From assembly GCF_002149965.1 (NCBI RefSeq), contig NZ_MSQB01000009.1, positions 123,440-187,439 on the forward strand: a DNA stretch of 64,000 nt, read 5' to 3'. Below the pieces are notes generated by a model. It saw only the letters and a list, made by a program, of their open reading frames with translations, searched no databases and had not been told where the DNA came from. This DNA comes from Novosphingobium panipatense (GTDB lineage Bacteria; Pseudomonadota; Alphaproteobacteria; Sphingomonadales; Sphingomonadaceae). The translations under genes were made by a program, and so were the position numbers. Shown here in pieces: positions 8,095 to 16,612 of the stretch; within the stretch, counting starts at the first letter, position 1; each line of letters starts with the position of its first letter.

Positions 8095-8703
8095 ATGTCT
8101 GCGGTAGCCGATCGGATCATGAAGCGCGTGCGGGGCAAGGGCCGTGGCTGGGTGTTCACGCCCAAGAGCTTCGTCGACTTCGGGACGCGTGGGTCGGTCG
8201 ACATGGCGCTGTCGCGCCTCGCGACATCCGGCGACATCCGGCGCATCGGCCGGGGTCTTTATGACTATCCGCGCAAGCATGACAAGCTCGGTGCGCTCAG
8301 TCCCGATCCCGCCAATGTCGCCAAGGCCCTCTCGACGCAGAGCGGGGACAAGCTCGCGCCGTCGGGCGCGGCGGCGGCGAACAGGCTCGGGCTATCGACC
8401 CAGGTTCCCGCCCGGGCCAGCTATGCCACGACCGGGCGGACCCGGGTCAGGCAAGCGGGCGGGCGCAGCCTGACGCTCAAGCACAGCCGCGCACCGGTGA
8501 TCGACAATGCGCCTGACTCGGTCAACGCGGTCGTGCAGGCGCTCGCGCATCTGGGGAAGGACAATATCGACAGCGACAAGATCCGGCACTTCGCCGCCCG
8601 CCTCGATGATCGCGACATGCGGATGCTTGCCCAGGCCAGGGCCGAGATGCCCGGATGGATGGGCGACCTCGTCTTAAAGATCGGCGCCGCCCGTAATGGA
8701 TGA
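8095..8703 (+). CDS. abiEi: AbiEi-family (type IV) antitoxin, DUF6088-like
   Basis: 202-residue antitoxin and transcriptional repressor of the AbiE system. The N-terminal winged-helix part (residues 1-70) contains FTPKSFVDFG, a recognition helix and the RIGRGLYDYPR wing that is diagnostic for this family. The C-terminal domain contains LSTQ-x-PA and the LKHSRAP strand. In complete systems it neutralises AbiEii, a nucleotidyltransferase toxin encoded immediately downstream. Here the AbiEii frame begins at the usual 8-nt overlap but ends after 16 codons, so the antitoxin is orphaned. It may persist as a regulator or anti-addiction factor. Confidence 0.85.
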   Translation: MSAVADRIMKRVRGKGRGWVFTPKSFVDFGTRGSVDMALSRLATSGDIRRIGRGLYDYPRKHDKLGALSPDPANVAKALSTQSGDKLAPSGAAAANRLGLSTQVPARASYATTGRTRVRQAGGRSLTLKHSRAPVIDNAPDSVNAVVQALAHLGKDNIDSDKIRHFAARLDDRDMRMLAQARAEMPGWMGDLVLKIGAARNG

Positions 8704-8746
8704 GTTCGCTCGCAGACCGGCCGAGGCAGATATCAAGAGAGATTAG
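8696..8746 (+). pseudogene. AbiEii toxin remnant (first 16 codons)
   Basis: The frame starts ATG at 8696, overlapping the antitoxin stop as in intact abiE operons, and reads MDEFARRPAEADIKRD then TAG. MDEFARRPAE matches the way AbiEii proteins usually begin. The rest of the about 300-codon gene is missing and AT-richer DNA with an unrelated ATPase gene follows. This marks a deletion or insertion junction near 8730. Confidence 0.6.
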
Positions 8747-8785
8747 TAAGTTTACAGAAAAAATATAAACTGCCATAACCTCGCT

Positions 8786-9961
8786 ATGGATGCTCGTAGA
8801 AACCCCTTTGCGCCCGGCGCAGGTACACCGCCGCCTGAACTCGCGGGACGCGGTGCATTGCTGGAACGCAACGCCGTAGCTCTTGACCGGATCCGCATGG
8901 CGCGAGCAGCCCGACCGAGCATCCTGTACGGTTTGCGAGGGGTAGGAAAAACCGTTCTTCTCGCCACCATGCGGGATGCTGCGGAGCGCGAAGGGATGGC
9001 CGTAGTCGCGATAGAAGCTCCTGAAAACCGATCGTTGCCGGGGATATTGGTTCCTGCGTTACGGGCGGCACTGCTGCGTCTCGATCGGTTAAAACAAGCT
9101 TCGGCCGGCGTGAAGCGCGCTCTGCAAGCGCTGGCGGGATTCGCGAAGCTCAAGGTCAAATATGATGATCTTGAGGTCGCGCTGGATTTCGAACCCGAGC
9201 CGGGCCTTGCGGACAGTGGCGACCTCGAGACCGACCTGGCCGATCTGATTGTCGCCGTGGGAGAGGCCGCCCAGGAACGAAAAACTGCGGTCGTCCTGGT
9301 GATCGACGAACTGCAATATGTGCCAGAGGAACAGCTCGCGGCATTGATTAGCGCGCTCCATCGAGCCAGTCAGAGACAGCTACCGGTAACCATGCTGGCA
9401 GCTGGTTTGCCTCAGCTTCTGGGGCAAATGGGGCGAGCAAAATCCTATGCAGAGCGTCTGTTTGAATTCATCGCCGTAGGTCCGCTGGATGACGAGGCGG
9501 CGCGGGACGCCATCCGTCTGCCAATCGCGCGCGAAAAGGAGTCCATCGAAAATGCGGCTTTGGATGCAATTTTGGCGCAAACCCAGGGGTATCCGTATTT
9601 CCTTCAGGAGTGGGGAAAGCATGGGTGGGATGTTGCTGATGCTTCACCGATCACCGCCGCCGATATCGCAGTTGCTACAAAAAGCGCACTGGCCGAACTG
9701 GATGCGAGCTTCTTCCGTGTGCGTTTTGACAGGCTGACGCCGGCAGAAAAGCGATATCTCCGCGCAATGGCAAGCTTGGGTCCTGGTCCGCATCGATCAG
9801 GCGATGTCGCTGAAGCTATGGGGGTGAAAGTCTCGAGCGTCGCACCGACCCGCAACAGTCTGATTGCAAAGGGTATGCTCTATAGTCCTGCTCATGGGGA
9901 CACGGCGTTCACAGTGCCGTTATTCGATACCTATATGAAAAGAGTGATGCCTGAAGCTTAG
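8786..9961 (+). CDS. AAA-type ATP-binding protein with C-terminal winged helix
   Basis: 391-residue ATPase. Walker A is GLRGVGKT (about residues 51-58), Walker B is VVLVIDELQYV (about 170-180), and a sensor region LPVTMLAAGLPQL follows. After residue about 300 there is a winged-helix domain (RLTPAEKRYLRAMASLG, then a VAEAMGVK recognition region), like archaeal-type and STAND-related ATPases. The DNA is less GC-rich than its neighbours and the gene replaces the AbiEii toxin, indicating separate acquisition. Such solitary ATPases are frequent in defence islands, but no effector domain is visible, so a defence role is inference from context only. Confidence 0.75.
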   Translation: MDARRNPFAPGAGTPPPELAGRGALLERNAVALDRIRMARAARPSILYGLRGVGKTVLLATMRDAAEREGMAVVAIEAPENRSLPGILVPALRAALLRLDRLKQASAGVKRALQALAGFAKLKVKYDDLEVALDFEPEPGLADSGDLETDLADLIVAVGEAAQERKTAVVLVIDELQYVPEEQLAALISALHRASQRQLPVTMLAAGLPQLLGQMGRAKSYAERLFEFIAVGPLDDEAARDAIRLPIAREKESIENAALDAILAQTQGYPYFLQEWGKHGWDVADASPITAADIAVATKSALAELDASFFRVRFDRLTPAEKRYLRAMASLGPGPHRSGDVAEAMGVKVSSVAPTRNSLIAKGMLYSPAHGDTAFTVPLFDTYMKRVMPEA

Positions 9962-10242
9962 TCTTGGCAGATGATGGCTGCCTGCTTGTGGAGGTGCGGC
10001 CATAAGTGATTGTTATACAACGATAAAAATCTGATAATTTGTATTATGTTAAATCAGTGCCAGCATCCACAAGCGAGTGGCCGCTCACGCACAGAAGTCT
10101 GGCGTCAAAAGCCGAACGCACCGAAAAGCTGCTGTTCTCAGGCGGGCTGCCGAAACCCGACAGGTTGGCAACCAGCTGGGTTTCGTGCCTGCACAAAGAT
10201 GGGCTAAATGCGGGACCAATGGAATCGAGCGAGGGAACTTGC
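9962..10242. other. Low-GC intergenic stretch
   Basis: No gene recognised. AT-richer than the rest of the window around 10005-10055, which may hold a promoter (a TTGTATTATG-like run). Confidence 0.35.
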
Positions 10243-10446
10243 ATGATCACCGCCAAGCACATCCCTTGGGAGCCGATCGGCACTTTGCCGGAAGACCGGA
10301 AAGACGGCCGTCGCTTGCTGCTCTGGGAGGTTGACCTCCCTGTGATCGGGCGATGGGATAGCGACCGCGAAGGCTGGGAAGATCCCGAAAGCATGCATAT
10401 CCTGGAAGAAGTCACCTATTGGGCCGACATCAACCCACCCGTGTGA
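10243..10446 (+). CDS. Small conserved hypothetical protein
   Basis: 67-residue protein starting at ATG 10243. It contains KDGRRLLLWE, a WDSD segment and a C-terminal HILEEVTYWADINPP. The composition (many W, E, D) is clearly protein-like, and this 'W-x-E...THWADIN' style is common among small phage and plasmid proteins. Function unknown. It stands alone in a mosaic stretch between the ATPase and the restriction operon. Confidence 0.55.
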   Translation: MITAKHIPWEPIGTLPEDRKDGRRLLLWEVDLPVIGRWDSDREGWEDPESMHILEEVTYWADINPPV

Positions 10447-10665
10447 TATGGGGCAATACTAAGGACTGGGTTAGCTCCCATATGACGGTGGGCGTCTTCT
10501 GCCTCTGCATTTACAAATGTCGACAACCGCCAAAATCTCAGTCGTTCGCGCCTGAAATTCAGGCCTGATGGCCGACCTTCGTTATGATCAATCGCAACGT
10601 CATAGGCTTCGACTAATTAGATTTCTCGCTACCCATTTGTGTATCCTTTGGTTACACCGGATCCC

Positions 10666-10872
10666 ATGAAGACCAAGGATGCAGGGCTGAGAATCCGGAT
10701 TGACCGCGAACTCCGCGAGGCGTTTGTGGAGGCGTGTCGCGGCCAAGACAGGCCTGCAGCCCAAGTTCTGCGGGAGTTCATGAGAGAGTACGTAAGCGCC
10801 CACGAGCCGCTTTCGAGCAAACATAAGGGGCCTAGGCCGTCGCATGGCAAGGGGACGGCACATGGGCAATGA
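10666..10872 (+). CDS. Ribbon-helix-helix-like regulator ahead of hsdR
   Basis: 68-residue basic protein. Residues 5-45 read as a beta-strand (GLRIRIDRELREAF) then two helices, the pattern of RHH DNA-binding antitoxins and regulators. The tail is Lys/Gly/His-rich. The stop overlaps the hsdR start by 11 nt, so it is the first gene of the restriction operon. It could be an operon repressor that delays restriction after transfer into a new host (inference), or a leftover antitoxin. Confidence 0.6.
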   Translation: MKTKDAGLRIRIDRELREAFVEACRGQDRPAAQVLREFMREYVSAHEPLSSKHKGPRPSHGKGTAHGQ

Positions 10873-13231
10873 GGCTGACACCTGCCGCAAGCATGTCGTT
10901 CCCAAGCTCCAGGCGGCCGGGTGGGATAACGACCCGCATTCAATTGCGGAACAGCGCAGCATTACGGATGGCCGCGTCATTCCCATGGGCAAGGGCTTTA
11001 TCCGAAAACCTCCAAAGCGCGTGGACTACCTTCTGCGTCACACGCGCGACTTTCCGATAGCCGTTGTCGAAGCGAAAGCGAGTTACAGAACCGCCTTCGA
11101 CGCCGTGCAGCAGGCGCGCGAATATGCTGAGATGCTCGGTCTGAAGTTCGCGTATGCGACCAACGGCGCGGACATCATCGAGATCGATTATTTTACTGGG
11201 CGTGAAAACCGGATCTCGGCCTATCCTACTCCGGACGAGTTGTGGCAGCGCTATCAGACCGGATCGGGCATCACGGGCATATCGCAGGTCTCCCAGCTTC
11301 TTGCGCCCTACAATCACGACGGGGGTAAGGCGCCGCGCTACTATCAGCAGATCGCCATCAACCGTACCATTGAGGCAATCCTAGGCGGCAAGAAACGCGT
11401 GCTCCTCACCATGGCGACAGGCACCGGGAAAACCGTCGTTGCGTTCCAGTTATGCTGGAAACTCTGGTCAAGCCGCTGGAACCGGACAGGCGAGCACCGT
11501 AAGCCGCGAATTCTCTTCCTTGCCGACCGGAATATTCTGATCGACGATCCCAAGGACAAGACGTTCGCGCCGTTCGGCGATGCGCGCCACAAGATCGCCT
11601 CCGGCGAAATCGTCTTCAGCCGCGAGATGTATTTTGCCATCTATCAGGCGCTCGCCGAGGATGAGCGCCGTGAAGGCCTGTTCCGAGATTACCCGTCGGA
11701 CTTCTTTGACCTTATCATCGTGGACGAATGCCATCGTGGCAGCGCGCGTAATGACAGTTCCTGGCGCGCGATCCTTGAGCATTTCAAGCCGGCCTTTCAG
11801 CTGGGCATGACGGCGACGCCGCTGCGCGATGATAACCGCGACACCTATCTCTACTTCGGAAACCCCATTTACGAGTACAGTCTGCGTCAGGGAATCGATG
11901 ATGGCTTCCTCGCCCCCTATCGTGTGCACCGGGTTGTGACGGCGTGGGATGCCGCCGGGTGGCGCCCCAGCAACGAGGAGCTTGACCGCTACGGCAGATC
12001 GATCCCTGACGATGAGTATCAGACCAAGGACTTTGAGCGTGTGGTTGCACTGCGCGCGCGCACCGAGGCTATCGCGCGCCATCTCACGGATTTCCTCAAA
12101 AAGACGGATCGCTTCGCTAAAACCATCGTCTTCTGCGTGGATCAGGAGCACGCGGCCGAGATGCGCGAAGCCCTTGTGAACCTCAACTCGGATCTGGTCG
12201 CGCAATATCCCGACTACGTGGTCCGTGTGACGGCCGACGAAGGCGCCATCGGACGAGGGCACCTCTCGCGCTTTCAGGACGTTGAAAAGGAAACGCCGGT
12301 CATCCTGACCTCATCGCAGTTGCTGACGACGGGAGTTGACGCGCCGACGTGCAAGAATGTCGTGCTGGCCCGCGTCGTCGGATCAATGAGTGAGTTCAAG
12401 CAGATCATCGGACGCGGCACCCGGCTGCGCGATGATTACGGCAAGCTGTGGTTCAACATTATCGATTACACCGGGACGGCGACCCGGATGTTCGCTGATC
12501 CGGTGTTTGACGGCGATCCGGCGCGCATCACAGAGGAAGAGATCACCGAAGATGGTGAGACGACTTCGGTTACGGAGACGGAATCCCCGCCCGGGGGCGA
12601 TACTGACGTGCCGGTGGACGGGGAACCTGGCATCATTGAGCCTTCCACAACCGAACCCCGCAAGTTTTACTTCGACGGCGGACATGTTGAAGTGGTGGCA
12701 CACCTTGTCCATGAGCTTGATCCCAACGGCAAGCAGCTCAGGGTCGTCAAGTACACCGACTATGCCGCCGAAAGCGTCCGGTCGATCGCAACATCAACGG
12801 CGGAGCTGCGCTCGCGCTGGGCCGACGCGGACAAGCGCCGTGACATCATTGAGGCGCTCGCCGAGCGCGGGATCGACTTCGGCGAGCTGATCGAACAATC
12901 AGGCCAGCCGGACGCTGACCCGTTCGACCTCCTTTGCCATCTTGCCTTTAACGCGCCGTTGCGAACCCGACGGGAGCGCGCGCAGCGCGTGAAGATGGAG
13001 CGGAAGGATTTCTTTGAGCGGTTTTCGCCAGAAGCCCGCGAAATTCTTGATGAGCTGCTCGAGAAATACGCGGATCATGGTGATGCGCAATTCGTGTTGC
13101 CGGACGTTCTGCGCGTCCCTCCCATTTCCACCCACGGCCAACCCGCGGAAATTATCAGGCTGTTCGGCGGTGCCGATCAGCTCCGCACAGCCGTGAATGA
13201 CCTTCAGGAATTGCTTTATGGCCACGCGTAA
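10862..13231 (+). CDS. hsdR: Type I restriction endonuclease R subunit (EcoEI-like)
   Basis: 789-residue R subunit that translocates and cuts unmethylated DNA. The N-terminal nuclease has Asp55 and Glu70-x-Lys72 of the PD-(D/E)xK fold. The SF2 helicase core has Walker A ATGTGKT (185-191), a DECH box (288-291) and motif VI-like QIIGRGTRLRDD. A Pro/Thr/Glu-rich linker follows, then the EcoEI-type C-terminal domain (YFDGGHVEVV onward) for contact with the methylase. All key motifs are intact. The start at ATG 10862 is preferred for its AAGGGG site; ATG 10844 is an alternative. It overlaps the next gene by 14 nt. Confidence 0.93.
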   Translation: MGNEADTCRKHVVPKLQAAGWDNDPHSIAEQRSITDGRVIPMGKGFIRKPPKRVDYLLRHTRDFPIAVVEAKASYRTAFDAVQQAREYAEMLGLKFAYATNGADIIEIDYFTGRENRISAYPTPDELWQRYQTGSGITGISQVSQLLAPYNHDGGKAPRYYQQIAINRTIEAILGGKKRVLLTMATGTGKTVVAFQLCWKLWSSRWNRTGEHRKPRILFLADRNILIDDPKDKTFAPFGDARHKIASGEIVFSREMYFAIYQALAEDERREGLFRDYPSDFFDLIIVDECHRGSARNDSSWRAILEHFKPAFQLGMTATPLRDDNRDTYLYFGNPIYEYSLRQGIDDGFLAPYRVHRVVTAWDAAGWRPSNEELDRYGRSIPDDEYQTKDFERVVALRARTEAIARHLTDFLKKTDRFAKTIVFCVDQEHAAEMREALVNLNSDLVAQYPDYVVRVTADEGAIGRGHLSRFQDVEKETPVILTSSQLLTTGVDAPTCKNVVLARVVGSMSEFKQIIGRGTRLRDDYGKLWFNIIDYTGTATRMFADPVFDGDPARITEEEITEDGETTSVTETESPPGGDTDVPVDGEPGIIEPSTTEPRKFYFDGGHVEVVAHLVHELDPNGKQLRVVKYTDYAAESVRSIATSTAELRSRWADADKRRDIIEALAERGIDFGELIEQSGQPDADPFDLLCHLAFNAPLRTRRERAQRVKMERKDFFERFSPEAREILDELLEKYADHGDAQFVLPDVLRVPPISTHGQPAEIIRLFGGADQLRTAVNDLQELLYGHA

Positions 13232-15407
13232 GAAGAAAGCCGGCAAGAACGGCGCGCCGATGACGACGGCGCAGATGCTGGGAAGTCTGCTCAAATCCGC
13301 GCGCGATATAATGCGCAAGGACAAGGGGCTTAACGGCGATCTTGACCGGTTGCCCCTGCTCACCTGGATCATGTTTCTCAAGTTCCTCGATGATCTTGAG
13401 CAGCAGCGCGAGGACGAGGCGCTCCTCGGAGACAAGAAGTTCAAAGCCGCGATCGAACCGCCATACCGATGGCGGGACTGGGCTGCGCATCCCCAGGGTA
13501 TCACCGGTGAAGAGCTGCTCGCTTTCATCAACAACGATGAAGCTATCCGACCCGACGGAACGCGGGGGCCGGGCCTATTCGCCTATCTGCGCTCGCTCTC
13601 CAGTACAAATGGCGACAATCGCCGTGACGTCATCGCGACCGTCTTTAGAGGCGTCGATAACCGCATGAGAAGCGGCTACCTGCTCCGTGACGTAATCAAC
13701 AAGATCGGCGCAATACATTTTACATCGTCAGAGGAGTTGCACACGCTGGGCGCGCTCTATGAGTCGATGCTCCGCGAGATGCGCGATGCGGCGGGAGATT
13801 CGGGCGAGTTCTACACACCACGCGCCGTCGTCCGCTTCATGATCGATGTCATCGATCCGCGTCTTGGCGAGATCGTCCTCGATCCTGCGAGCGGCACGGG
13901 CGGCTTCCTGGTCGAGGCCTACACTCACCTTGAAAAACAGGTGAAGACCGTCGCTGATCGTAATCGCCTGCAATCTGAGACCATCGTGGGCTGCGAGCCA
14001 AAATCGCTGCCCTACTTGCTTTGCCAGATGAACTTGCTTCTGCACGGCCTCGACGCGCCGCAGATCGATCCCGGTAACGCGCTCCGCTTCAAGCTCTCCG
14101 AGATAGGCGAAAAGGATCGGGTCGATGTGATCCTCACCAATCCGCCCTTCGGCGGCGAGGAGGAAAAAGGGATTCAGGGAAATTTCCCCGACGATCGCAA
14201 GACCGCGGAGACGACGCTGCTCTTTCTTCAGCTCATCATGCGCAAGCTGAGGCGCCAGCTTACGATCGCGGGGCGGCCCGCGCGGGCGGCGGTTGTCGTG
14301 CCCAATGGCACCCTGTCAGCTCCCGGTGTTGCCACTCGCATCCGGGAAAACCTGCTTGCGGATTTCAGGATCAAGGTAATCGTTCGGCTGCCGCACAACG
14401 TCTTTGCGCCTTACACGGACATCAAGTCGAACATCATCATCTTCGAGCGGGGCGAGCCCGCCGACGAGATTTTCTATTGCGAGCCTTCGCTACCCCTTGG
14501 CTACACACTCAGCAAGACAAAGCCGCTGCTCTACGAGTGGATGGAGCCGCTCAAGGAGTTGATCGAAACCCGCAAGGAAACGGAAAGCTCGTGGTCGGTC
14601 AAACGCTCGGAGCTGGACGCGAACCTCAATCTCGACATCAAGAATCCGCGGCGCCAGCTCGTGTCACTGGAGGATCGCGGCGATCTTTCGGTGCTCGCCG
14701 CGCAACTGCGGTCATTCGCGGACGAAGCCGACTCAATCCATGCAGACCTTGACGAGACGCTCAAGCTCTTAAGCGAAGCTCCCCTTGAGTTGATTGGCAA
14801 ATATACAGCTGATTCCGATGAACGCATTGGCAGTGATTACAGCGACGAACTCACCCTCGTCGGCGTTTCCGCCGAAGAGGGCCTGACGAGTCCTAAGACG
14901 GCGATTGGCAAATCGCCCGGACGTTACAAGGTTTTGAGAACCGGTTACCTTGCCTACAACCCCATGCGCATCAACATCGGCTCGATCGGCGTTGTCCGGG
15001 ATTCATCGCAGGAAGGCATCACCAGTCCCGATTATGTTGTTTTTTACTGCAGTCCCGATCTTCTGCCGGAGTACGTCTATCATTACCTACGCAGCGAGGC
15101 TGGAAGGCACGAGATCAACCTCAAAACGAAGGGTTCTGTCCGCTTCAGGCTCTATTACGAGCAGCTCGCGCAGATATCGATCCCCGTGCCCACTGACGTT
15201 GCGATTCAGCAGCGTTTTGTGAATGCCTGCAACAGGCTCGAAGGCCTCAGACGCATGGTCTCCTCATCGGAGGGCTCGGTCGGCGACTGCCTCAATGCCG
15301 CGACTCGTGCGGCTTTTCTTCCACACAATTCCGACCAGAACCTTCTAGCGCAATTGGCCGAAAGGGAAGCGTCAGATGACGCCGATGTCCACGAGGAGGC
15401 AGCGTGA
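13218..15407 (+). CDS. hsdM: Type I methyltransferase fused to a half-specificity subunit (HsdM-HsdS)
   Basis: 729-residue protein. HsdM N-terminal helical domain at 15-175; N6-adenine methylase core with the SAM motif DPASGTGGF (222-230) and catalytic NPPF (308-311), ending near 480. Then, instead of a separate hsdS, the chain continues with a helical spacer (about 485-525), one target-recognition-like domain (about 535-665, with YNPMRINIGS, SPDYVVF and the late IPVP element typical of HsdS TRDs) and a second helix (665-690). No other hsdS lies nearby. A single TRD implies that two copies form the specificity unit, which would recognise a symmetric site (inference). Confidence 0.88.
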   Translation: MATRKKKAGKNGAPMTTAQMLGSLLKSARDIMRKDKGLNGDLDRLPLLTWIMFLKFLDDLEQQREDEALLGDKKFKAAIEPPYRWRDWAAHPQGITGEELLAFINNDEAIRPDGTRGPGLFAYLRSLSSTNGDNRRDVIATVFRGVDNRMRSGYLLRDVINKIGAIHFTSSEELHTLGALYESMLREMRDAAGDSGEFYTPRAVVRFMIDVIDPRLGEIVLDPASGTGGFLVEAYTHLEKQVKTVADRNRLQSETIVGCEPKSLPYLLCQMNLLLHGLDAPQIDPGNALRFKLSEIGEKDRVDVILTNPPFGGEEEKGIQGNFPDDRKTAETTLLFLQLIMRKLRRQLTIAGRPARAAVVVPNGTLSAPGVATRIRENLLADFRIKVIVRLPHNVFAPYTDIKSNIIIFERGEPADEIFYCEPSLPLGYTLSKTKPLLYEWMEPLKELIETRKETESSWSVKRSELDANLNLDIKNPRRQLVSLEDRGDLSVLAAQLRSFADEADSIHADLDETLKLLSEAPLELIGKYTADSDERIGSDYSDELTLVGVSAEEGLTSPKTAIGKSPGRYKVLRTGYLAYNPMRINIGSIGVVRDSSQEGITSPDYVVFYCSPDLLPEYVYHYLRSEAGRHEINLKTKGSVRFRLYYEQLAQISIPVPTDVAIQQRFVNACNRLEGLRRMVSSSEGSVGDCLNAATRAAFLPHNSDQNLLAQLAEREASDDADVHEEAA

Positions 15408-15561
15408 CGGGGAGCCGACAGTCGGGAGAACACGCCGCCATTTGCGTGAGCTCGCACGGAGATGGGCGTGCCGGGTGCGCGAGCAGCAGCGGAACAACGT
15501 TCCCGGCGCGATGATGCCGATGATCTCGGAAGGATCGAACCCCTTTACCGTATCCGCCCGG

Positions 15562-16479
15562 CTAGCGCCCGACGAAACCGGCGAGCGTGTTCGGCGCGGG
15601 CAGTCCGAAGACCTGGCCAAGCGCCGCCGGCTGGGGCGCGAGCAGGCGCTTCGAGGGCGTGACGAGATAGTTGCCCTCGGCCGTGACATCGATGGTGAGC
15701 GTTCCGTCGCGCCGCGTGGTCATAACGCGGCGAAGCGGCTGCCGGAGCGATTCTGCGGGCTTCGACCAGTCGGGGATTCCGATCGCCCGGTTCGCATACC
15801 AGCCGAGGGTTTCTTGGGTGCCATATTGCTTGGGACCATCGGAGAAGATGACGAGTTGCGGCCGGCAGAGCCGGAAGAGTTCATCACAGCAGCCATTCTC
15901 GCGGCCGTGGTGCGAAGCGACATAGACGTTGACGGTCGGTAGCATCGCGCGGAAGGCAGGGCGTTCAAGCAGCTTACGCCAGCCGGCACGTTCGAGATCC
16001 CCGCCGAACAATATGGTGAAACCGCCGAAGCATACGAATACGGCGAGGCTGAGATTGTTGGTGTCGTCGAAGTCGATGCCATAGCAGTTCCAGAAGGCGT
16101 GCCACTGCACGCCGCCGAGGTTATGCGACCAGTCGCCGATCATACCGTCCCCGAAATGCTGGAGGATGGCGGTCGCCGCGTTAACGCCATCGCGCATCCC
16201 GCACTCGGCCTTCATTGATCGGAGCGCGCCGGCGCTGACCGTTGAATTGCTGACAATTGCACCGAGCGGACAGTTTCGCCATACATAGGGCAGATCCTCG
16301 CAATGATCTTCGTCGAGGTTCATTAGCACCAGCGTGTCGATGCGCTTGCCATGATAGGCTACTGATGGAAACCAGGCCCGTTCGACGCTGAGGCCGCAAT
16401 CAAGCATCAGACGATGACCTTGAGGCCCGGAAATCACCGTGCAGCCGCCGTGGCCCACGTCATGAATATCGATACGCAT
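15562..16479 (-). CDS. ComEC-like metallo-beta-lactamase-fold hydrolase (MBL1)
   Basis: 305-residue MBL protein, last gene of the four-gene ubiquitin-like operon. Fold markers are a DVGHGGCTVI strand, LMLDCG, a metal motif MNLDEDH near residue 55 (the usual H-x-D-x-D-H, but with Asn in place of the first His), GGDLE (about 165) and ASHHGREN (about 190). No signal peptide, so cytoplasmic. It ends in GFVGR, one residue past a Gly. It could be a hydrolase acting on a nucleic acid, nucleotide or protein conjugate. The His-to-Asn change may alter metal binding. It sits 134 nt downstream of the membrane-protein gene. Confidence 0.8.
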   Translation of the reverse strand: MRIDIHDVGHGGCTVISGPQGHRLMLDCGLSVERAWFPSVAYHGKRIDTLVLMNLDEDHCEDLPYVWRNCPLGAIVSNSTVSAGALRSMKAECGMRDGVNAATAILQHFGDGMIGDWSHNLGGVQWHAFWNCYGIDFDDTNNLSLAVFVCFGGFTILFGGDLERAGWRKLLERPAFRAMLPTVNVYVASHHGRENGCCDELFRLCRPQLVIFSDGPKQYGTQETLGWYANRAIGIPDWSKPAESLRQPLRRVMTTRRDGTLTIDVTAEGNYLVTPSKRLLAPQPAALGQVFGLPAPNTLAGFVGR

Positions 16480-16612
16480 TATGGCCCCCGATCGCCCTTC
16501 AGCATGTTCCGTTCAACTTGGTTGACTCTCTCGGCATTCAAGCCGTCTCACAAGTTCTGTTCCTGTATTGTCCATTGAGTCTTCCGTTCGCGTGATTTGC
16601 CGCTGATCTGCA

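Noticed and set aside
13218..15407. Missing hsdS as a gene lost by deletion
   Set aside because: The C-terminal TRD-like domain with helical spacers in the HsdM chain accounts for specificity, so a loss event is not needed.
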